From assembly GCA_036936605.1 (NCBI GenBank), contig JAUPFV010000004.1:124559706-124623705 (forward strand): 64,000 nt of DNA, given 5' to 3'. The position numbers and the translations under genes are program-made. Of the stretch, positions 57,401 through 64,000 are shown piece by piece; the first letter of the stretch is position 1; each line of letters starts with the position of its first letter. Under the pieces are notes generated by a model. The model saw nothing but the letters and a program-made list of their open reading frames with translations, had not been told where the DNA came from and searched no databases. The DNA comes from Limnanthes douglasii subsp. nivea (lineage: Eukaryota > Streptophyta > Magnoliopsida > Brassicales > Limnanthaceae).

Positions 57401-58856
57401 TTACAATAATATGCGGCCGTTTGCCAAGAGCGAGAGTCTGTTGCATCATATCTATACCTCCAACAAGCTATGAACAATACAAGAAAATTAAATTAGTATA
57501 TGTTAAGAGTACAGAAAACTACAGTAGAGAGAAAAAAAAAAGCAATCGATTAACAATAAAATTAAATATTGGTTATACGCCTTCCAAAGCATATTTCTTC
57601 ACAGGATTTCTTGGGAAGACGATCGGTCTGGGAGCTACACCTAAGCTCTGTGTGCTGTTATTAAAACAAGAGGCTGGAGTGGCCTCGTCGGCTAATAGAA
57701 CTCAAAAGAAAGCATCAACAATCATCATTTAACCATCTATAAAAAGAACTGTCTCCAAATCCATCTGGTAAATTCTCTATAGCCTCCTCATAATGCTTCT
57801 CCTAATTGGTGTAAGATTGTTTATGTCGAGTGGCATATACCTAATGTCAACCTATGTGTCACTACAGTGGTCTCTCTCACTATGGATGAGAAGAACAAGT
57901 GACTAACTGCAGTAATAACAACCACTGTTTCAACTCACATCAGAGTTTGCTCGTGGCCTCAAGGAAGGCAATGAATGCTGGGAATAAACAGGTTCATAAC
58001 CATTGTTTCAACTCAAATCAGAGCAAGTGCCGTGGACTCAATAGAGCCAATGGGAGCAAGGATTGACTGAACAAGTCCATTAACGTGTTTTGTATTATTG
58101 CAACTTTGCAAAACCAATTGCTTTGTTAGTATATGTGCCTGGTGCCTAAATAGTAGAATATAATCGTAATGGGTTGTAATCTAAAACTACGATATAAGTG
58201 TACTGCAATTTTGGTGGTATAGACCTAGGTCTACACTCTACATTAGTTTGACAAAACTGAATAGTTCAAAATAAAAGAAACAAATTAATTTTGGGTAGAG
58301 AACTCACCACAGCACACCTAAGACCAATTCCGGTACCTAGTGCTTCAAATTGCTCAGCAATCTGAATCGCAAGCTCCCTGAAGATGCATTGAACAGCACC
58401 AAGTTTTGAAAAGATAAGATTGTTTCCATATCTAATCTACAAAAATAGGTTCTTTTGTATAAACTTATATCAAAGACACTACCTCGTTGGAGAGAGTACG
58501 CAAGCAAAGAAAACCGGGTCAGCTCTACGACCTTTCTTCGGTTCCGGATGGTTAACGTAATCGATTAATGCTTGCAAAATCGGGAGCGCAAAAGCTCCCG
58601 TTTTACCAGAACCCGTTTGTGCTAACCCTATCAAGTCTTTGCCTACCAAAAACAAAATCACATTTAGCTTCAAATTCAAAAGTAAACAAATTTCGAAAGC
58701 TCTGTTAAACAAGTATCTACCTTGTAAGGCATGAGGAATTGCCTCGACTTGAATTTTTGTAGGGTTTTTCCAACCCAATTTCCCGCATGCTTCAACGAGC
58801 TCCTCGCGTAAACCTAAGTCCTTGAACAATTTATCTTCGTCGAATTCGTCCGCCAT
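54497..58856 (-). CDS. RH10: DEAD-box ATP-dependent RNA helicase, RH10/DDX47/Rrp3 type, 13 exons
   Basis: The exons are 58856-58721, 58642-58483, 58377-58308, 57467-57405, 57323-57249, 56935-56816, 56635-56594, 56496-56422, 56269-56123, 56044-55907, 55536-55425, 55294-55206 and 54616-54497, all with GT-AG introns and consistent phases. They give 448 codons with no internal stop. Motifs: Q motif with [18 protein letters not shown] (53-60); Ia PTREL (97-101); Ib TPGR; II DEAD (171-174); III SAT (202-204); [18 protein letters not shown] (from 317); [10 protein letters not shown] (346-353). A Lys/Arg-rich tail ends KKRKRK, a likely nucleolar signal. Yeast Rrp3 and human DDX47 act in early pre-rRNA cleavage for the small ribosomal subunit; the same role is inferred here. 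The length is close to the Arabidopsis protein. Confidence 0.95.
57468..58307 (-). other. Helicase intron 3, with a foreign-looking insert
   Basis: This is the longest intron upstream of exon 4, at 840 bases. The segment at about 57565-57735 is clearly more GC-rich than the rest. At 57935-58025 there are two copies of CAACCAYTGTTTCAACTCAM, about 70 bases apart, each followed by ATCAGAG and a CGTGG motif. Both suggest an old insertion. No ORF in it looks convincing. Confidence 0.6.
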
Positions 58857-59559
58857 TGCTTGTTCAAGAAATCGAAAAGAAAAGAGAGAGGCCTAATTCG
58901 CAGGGAAGACTGAATAATTTAGGGTTTATCGAGTGAATGATGAACCTTCAATTAGGTTTACTGAATCGACGAAATAAAAATAAAATACTTGACTTCAAAT
59001 CTTCTTGCGGAAGTGTGTATTTTCGTCTTAGAAAACGAAAAGCAAATTTGATGCCAAATCTTATCTTTCAAAAGTAATATCGACAAAATTTGATGTAAAT
59101 GGGACAAGCTTTTATTAATTTTATTTAATATGTCACTTTTTCTTCACCTGTTAAATTTAATGTTTTAAATTATAAAAAATATTTATGATTTTTAATTAAA
59201 TCTAAACAGTATTAATTAACAACAAATATTAAGAAAAAAAGTTAATTAAAAATTTACAAGGTTAATTAAGTTTTAAGCATCTTAAATTTTAAAAAAGAAA
59301 ATTATGAAAGAGGCTGCGTAGCGATATGTCTCATTCAAAAATAAAGTAGTTAGTCTATATCTCTATTTCAGTGGATTCTAGCACTAGATTTTCTCATTTC
59401 CTATGATTTTGTTAGACTTTTGTATTTTCATTTTTAAAAATAATTTATAATGTTTGATATTTGTACTATAAAATTCTAAAATTTCATTTCGATTTTAATT
59501 TTTTTTTTTTTAAAAATCAAAATAGTTTAGCCATAATTTATAGGTTTTTATGATGCACA
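58857..59559. other. Helicase 5' UTR, promoter region and AT-rich spacer
   Basis: The upstream side of the helicase gene. An AAAGAGAGAG leader lies just before its ATG on the plus strand view. I see no clear TATA box and no other gene. Confidence 0.4.
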
Positions 59560-60300
59560 AATTATTTGTTGCAACGTAGTCCACAAGATTACTTACAATA
59601 TCGTGCATAACATAATCAAACAATAATTTCCTTATCTAATTGACAATTTTCAATCAGATTTCATAATCGCCATAACATATGACATAACATCCTCCTCTCA
59701 CAAAAACTTATTAGGATCTACCAAACCAATAATAAAGTTGATGGTCGCTCTAAAAAATGATCTTATAAAAGCTTTTGACAATATTTGTTGACGCCTTATT
59801 CTCAATCCTATTGGCCGTGGAATTTCCAAACCAACTGATCACTTTGATAATTCAATGTATGTCCATCATCCTATTGCGTAAACGTTAATGAAGATTTACA
59901 CAAAAACATCAGGGTATAAAAGTTATATCCAATAATCTTAAAGAAAAAAGTAGTGATAGGAAATTCAATTTCCACTTGAAGTTTCAAAATTGTAAGATTG
60001 TCAACCTCTGTTTTGTGGATGATCAGATGATTTTCTATCGGGGACTCGTTAACTCCCATAACCTCATAAAGGATGGTCTTAAGGACTTCTATGAGCTTTC
60101 TAGTTAACAGGTCAGTCCTGAAAATAGTCGTCTCTTTTTATTCGAGGTTAGTTCTTTGTTAAAAGATGACTTTTTCAACATTATTGGGTTCAACGTTGTT
60201 TATTTCCCGGTAAAATACCTTGAAGTTCCCCTACTTACAGATCAACTTTCCTATAACGACTGTCGTCTAATTCTTCACAAAATTACTGTTTAGATAGGTC
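59560..60300 (+). mobile_element. LINE reverse-transcriptase remnant (L4)
   Basis: On the plus strand the decayed frames match a plant LINE RT: DNFQSDFIIAITYDI near 59640, MVALKNDLIKAFDNI near 59740 (motif A), VNVNEDLHKN near 59880, VNLCFVDDQMIFYRG near 60000 (motif C, FVDD), and FPVKYLEVPLLTDQLS near 60205. Stops and at least two frameshifts are present, and the RQGDP motif is not preserved. Its orientation is opposite to L1-L3 and its sequence is distinct from them, so it is a different LINE. Confidence 0.75.
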
Positions 60301-60689
60301 TATGGACCTCCAATCACATAGAATGTTTAGATCTTTATTCTCTAGATATTAAAATCATTTTCTTCATTGAATTTTCATGATCGAGTTTTATGGAACTCAC
60401 TTTTATAATTTATTTATTTTATAGTGAGATCTGAATCTATACACTCAAGATAAAAAATGATATGCATCATTCAACCTTGTGTTTTATCACTAACGATGTT
60501 TTTTACATATTATTGATGCTCACTGCATCACTTGTTAAGGAGGCCAAACAAACATATTTAAAATCTTGACTTTAGTAAAAATCAAAATATTAAAGTCCTC
60601 TGATAGTGGGCTAGTAGTTTGATTAAACTAGTTCAAGTTTTAGCACTAGGTGAGACTTCTACTGATGATTAACTAGTGCAAGTATGAAA
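60301..60689. other. AT-rich stretch without visible gene
   Basis: It may include more of the L4 remnant, but I see no recognisable motif. Confidence 0.35.
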
Positions 60690-61260
60690 GTAATAACGTA
60701 GGACTTAGGCTTTGTGAACTTCCAAACACAAACTTAACAAGACGAAATTTTTTAAAAAAAAAATCAATTACACAAAGATAAGAGTTAATGTGGTTCAGAT
60801 TGTGAAGAAATCTTACATCCATGGGAAACGAAAATTGATTTTGCATAAAGGAAATATTACAAAACAAATCTCAAACACGATTAATACAATCACTATTCTT
60901 TTGTTCCAAAGCTTCACTTTCTCAATGTGTACTCTCACAAAATTTTATAATTTTACTACTCTCTCGAAACCCATAAAAGCTCTATATTTTTCTCGAGCTA
61001 CTTGTTACTTTGCTCAAACTAAAAAGTCAATTTGTACTTCTTCGTCACTATTTATAGAATTAAGGTTTAGTGATATAATACTCTATAATCACAATAATTT
61101 CTGAATGTGTCTTCCCGCAAATAACCAAAAGATAGTGGTCATAGCCACTTGACATTCTTACTAACCTGTATAATCTCACAAGTAATGGAACCAACCTTTG
61201 ACATGTGACATATGTATCGTCATTGTTATTATGACTAATCATCCAGACACGCTCATATCA
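60690..61260. mobile_element. Possible transposon-derived segment
   Basis: AGAGTTAATGTGGTTCAGAT followed by TTACATCCATGGGAAACG resembles a motif often seen in plant LTR-like repeats (a TGGTTCGG block with CCTACGTCCACGG). The segment then has AC-rich and TATA-like stretches. There is no coding content and I see no paired repeat, so this is only a resemblance. Confidence 0.25.
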
Positions 61261-63600
61261 TATGTATTTAATTAAATGAGGTTTTTTCTATAAATTTATA
61301 TTTTTATATAAATTTATATTTTTCTCATAATAATGGGCTCATTTACATTGATGAACAATAGAAGTATTTTAAGAATATTCGTTATGTTTGACCCTTAAGT
61401 TTCAAAATGAAGTGTTTATGCACTTAAGTTTTTGCAGTTAAGTCTCTAACTCATGTTCCAACAACTAAGTCGATACGTTCAATTTTCAGTAGGTAATATT
61501 CATGCACTTTGGTTCCAACAATTTCTTATTCTCAAGTCTCAATACAATTTTTTCTCTTATGATCCAACAGATATCTCTACACATACGTCTCGGTAGAATC
61601 CTACTAGTTCACACACTTGTCTCAGTAATTCATGCATTTAGTTCTAACAATTTTTGATCCATTTACATCGAGTCCACACATAACACCTATGATTACCTTC
61701 CGACTGAGAGTACAGTCAATTTGACCAGTAATATATGAAGCTATACTACCGTCTTCAACATGTATAGACAATGATTACGAAAAATTCTTAATACTATATT
61801 ATTTTTGCAGTCATTATATAATACCAGTTGTGTATCATGATTTTAATTTATATTATACTTAGACAAAGTTTCTTATTTCCAAATAATAACTTTGTACTAA
61901 CATGCATTTACCTCTACCATCTTGCCAAGATCTAAACCCTGAGACTATTCGGTGTAAGAAAATAACAAAGGAAATATACAAGAACCAAAAAAATACAAGG
62001 CTTTATCTTTACTTCTTCTCGACTTGATCAATGTAGCAATATTTTCTTCATATTATATTTCAAGTCAAATTAGTGCACATGCATTTTTATATCTACTTTT
62101 TTGCGACCCAACCTTGAGGTATTGACTGTAAGATCAATAACCTTGAATCCAAACAGTTATACTATTCTCACAAGCTAAGAAATTGTATTTATTTCCTTTT
62201 ATACTTAAATATTACAGACATAGCTATGTTTATTAAAAAAACTCAATCCAAACAACGAAAAACTAAGCTTTAAGGATTGTTCTTACATAAAGTTGAAAAA
62301 ATTGGATGTCTAATCCAGTTGAAGCAACCTTTTCAGTATTTAAAGTGACTCATGAAGAAAACATCTGAAAATTTAGATAATGGTAAAGCTATATTCTTAA
62401 AACACAAATTAATAATAAAAACTTATCAAGACTTTGAAAAGCCTACAAGTATAAAGTGAAGATTTTGATAATTTCCCTACATATCTTGTAAACAAAATAA
62501 CAAGAAAATAAAAGTTACTCTAACAAGAAACAAAACAAGAAACATAGTGGAAATCCATTTGATTACATTTTTAAAAATCTGCAACATTAGACCATGATAA
62601 TCTTAAAAGAAATGACAACATAGGTAAGAAAATATTATATTTATGCACACTATATAATTTATTTTTAGTTTATTTTATTTTTCATATGTTTTTTTTTTGG
62701 TTTCATGGATCTTTTAATTTTGTCTTTAGAATGTCATAACCATGATTGCATAAGAAAATTACTAAATTTTGTGTATTTACTATTGTTTTTTATGATGATA
62801 CTCTCAACATTTGTCGTGTATGTAAGCCCAACTTTTGATGACACGATATTCTCCATAACTCTCTCTTTTAGCATCCCATAGCCTATTTTAATTTTGTTTG
62901 GATTTTTTATCTATCCAACCTCATTATAGATGATGAAGAAAATGAGTATTAAAGCAACAAAACAATGAGTGTTGATAAAGTTATCATATATTGTTAAATA
63001 ACACCAATCATAAGATTCAAACACGAGAGTTTAAAAATGAGTTATGTAACAATTAAGTCAACAACTTAGACGAGGTGTATATCATATAGATCTGAAGATA
63101 TAATATATTATAATTTTCTACTTCAAGAAAAATGTTAACTTTTTATTCATTTGTTGATAGAAAATAAAGTAACAAAGATAAACAAAAAAATGTAACATTA
63201 GATACTGCGTCATGACCATGTAACTACATAATAAGTAATTATTTGTCATCATTAAAGTTAAAATCATGAAACAATATTGTGATCATGTAGCAATATGCAT
63301 CCTACAAAATATAATCAAATGAAAATTATTAGTATCAAATAATACCTGTTCCATTTAGATTATAGGGTTAAGTACATAAATTTGTTATTTCAATACTTAT
63401 TATCATTAAATAAGTCAAACGGTAAGCCTTTAGGTAAAAATCTTATTTCGTTTGTGTTCTCACATATTTATAATCTCTAAGTTATCCATTTGTGGACAAT
63501 CAAGTATATGTATATGTAAGTGAGAAATACATATAAAGTCGACTTATAGTCTATCACTTGGAATCAAATACATACATGTTTCGATATTCTCATTTAAGTA
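61261..63600. other. AT-rich intergenic region
   Basis: No gene seen. ATAAATTTATATTTTT is repeated twice near 61291-61325, and CATGCAYTTWGTTCYAACAA occurs near 61500 and 61630. The rest is featureless to the eye. Confidence 0.45.
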
Positions 63601-63672
63601 ATAACAAGTGAAATATATAACATTTGATTGTTAAATGGTACATACTTAGATGTTAGAAACTGTTGGCAAAAT

Positions 63673-63700
63673 CATATATATATATATATATATATATATT
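63673..63700. repeat. (TA)n microsatellite
   Basis: About 14 uninterrupted TA units inside the first copy of the 205-bp duplication. The second copy lacks the expansion. Confidence 0.9.
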
Positions 63701-63778
63701 TAGCTTAAACATGTAGTTGTCACTTTTTAAATTGAGAAATCTAGTTGTCAGTTTATATGTTTAGTTGTATGTGAATGC

Positions 63779-63797
63779 ACTCGGTTTTAGACCGAGT
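63779..63797. repeat. Short inverted repeat
   Basis: ACTCGGT and its complement ACCGAGT flank a 5-base TTTAG loop. Confidence 0.75.
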
Positions 63798-64000
63798 ATC
63801 GAGTTCTCACATACTAAAATATATATCTTTTAGTTGTTAAATGGTAAACAATTATTTTTTAGAAGCATCTGGACAAATCATATACCTATTAGCTTAAATT
63901 TTTAGCTCTCATATTATCTACTTGGACATTTAGCTATCATTTTTATATATTTAGCTCTTTATGTATGTATTCAGTTTTTTAACTCGAGTATTTTATTTTC

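Larger units (their letters stand above)
63625..64000. repeat. Tandem duplication, about 205-bp unit, reaching the window edge
   Basis: TTGTTAAATGGTA begins copies at about 63627 and 63833. Both continue with an ACAAATCATATA-like block, TTAGCTTAAA, several TTTAGYTGTCA-type motifs, a CACTCGGTTTT or ATTCAGTTTTT block, and GAGTAT. A third copy could lie beyond the window. Confidence 0.75.

Noticed and set aside
57421..57732. 103-codon plus-strand ORF antisense to helicase exon 4
   Set aside because: It starts inside a real exon on the other strand and continues into intron; no recognisable domain.
1..64000. tRNA, rRNA or other structured RNA genes
   Set aside because: I looked for tRNA box A/B patterns and rRNA-like blocks by eye and saw none; a covariance-model scan was not possible.

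Overview
This is nuclear DNA of a flowering plant, most likely a eudicot. Two spliced host genes with plant-type GT-AG introns sit in AT-rich sequence. They are separated by about 44 kb made mostly of nested retrotransposons, and a Mutator-like (MULE) DNA transposon lies at the left end. I cannot name the species.

Layout. (1) About 181-4833: a decayed MULE. It has GC-rich subterminal repeat arrays at both ends, a minus-strand transposase read through two in-frame TAG codons (FAR1-like DNA-binding domain, DDE core, SWIM zinc finger, OTU-like tail), and a small convergent plus-strand ORF with a TATA box and a 16-bp-period array of E2F-like sites. (2) 7602-9706: a four-exon INDETERMINATE DOMAIN (IDD) zinc-finger transcription factor gene that reads as intact (414 codons). 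(3) About 10.5-13.9 kb: AT-rich sequence with small tandem duplications and a LINE ORF1 remnant. (4) 13.9-53.6 kb: the retrotransposon nest. Three Ty3/Gypsy elements of the Tat type are present: A (14282-25471, minus), B (27742-37999, plus) and C (about 40582-51408, minus). Each encodes gag, protease, RT, two RNase H domains and integrase, and each carries a long antisense ORF (aORF) between pol and the 3' LTR. All three are mutated. A is inserted in one LINE copy (L1), with AAGGT target duplications. B and C are both inserted in a second, nearly full-length LINE copy (L2) that reads on the minus strand from about 53.6 kb to about 26.9 kb; B has ATTTA target duplications. (5) 54497-58856, minus: a 13-exon DEAD-box RNA helicase gene of the RH10/DDX47/Rrp3 type that reads as intact (448 codons). 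(6) 58.9-64 kb: AT-rich sequence with a plus-strand LINE RT remnant and a tandem duplication that runs to the window edge.

The two host genes are single-copy-type nuclear genes: a DNA-binding regulator and a nucleolar ribosome-biogenesis helicase. Nothing suggests they act together. The most notable signals lie in the Tat elements. Their antisense ORFs are homologous, and all three keep a short phase-1 spliceosomal intron at the same protein position. In A and C the gap between the convergent aORF and pol holds a tandem repeat array with a shared core but different unit lengths (61 and 35 bp). I found no wholly new system. The spliced antisense gene and the satellite-forming gap are the best candidates for follow-up.
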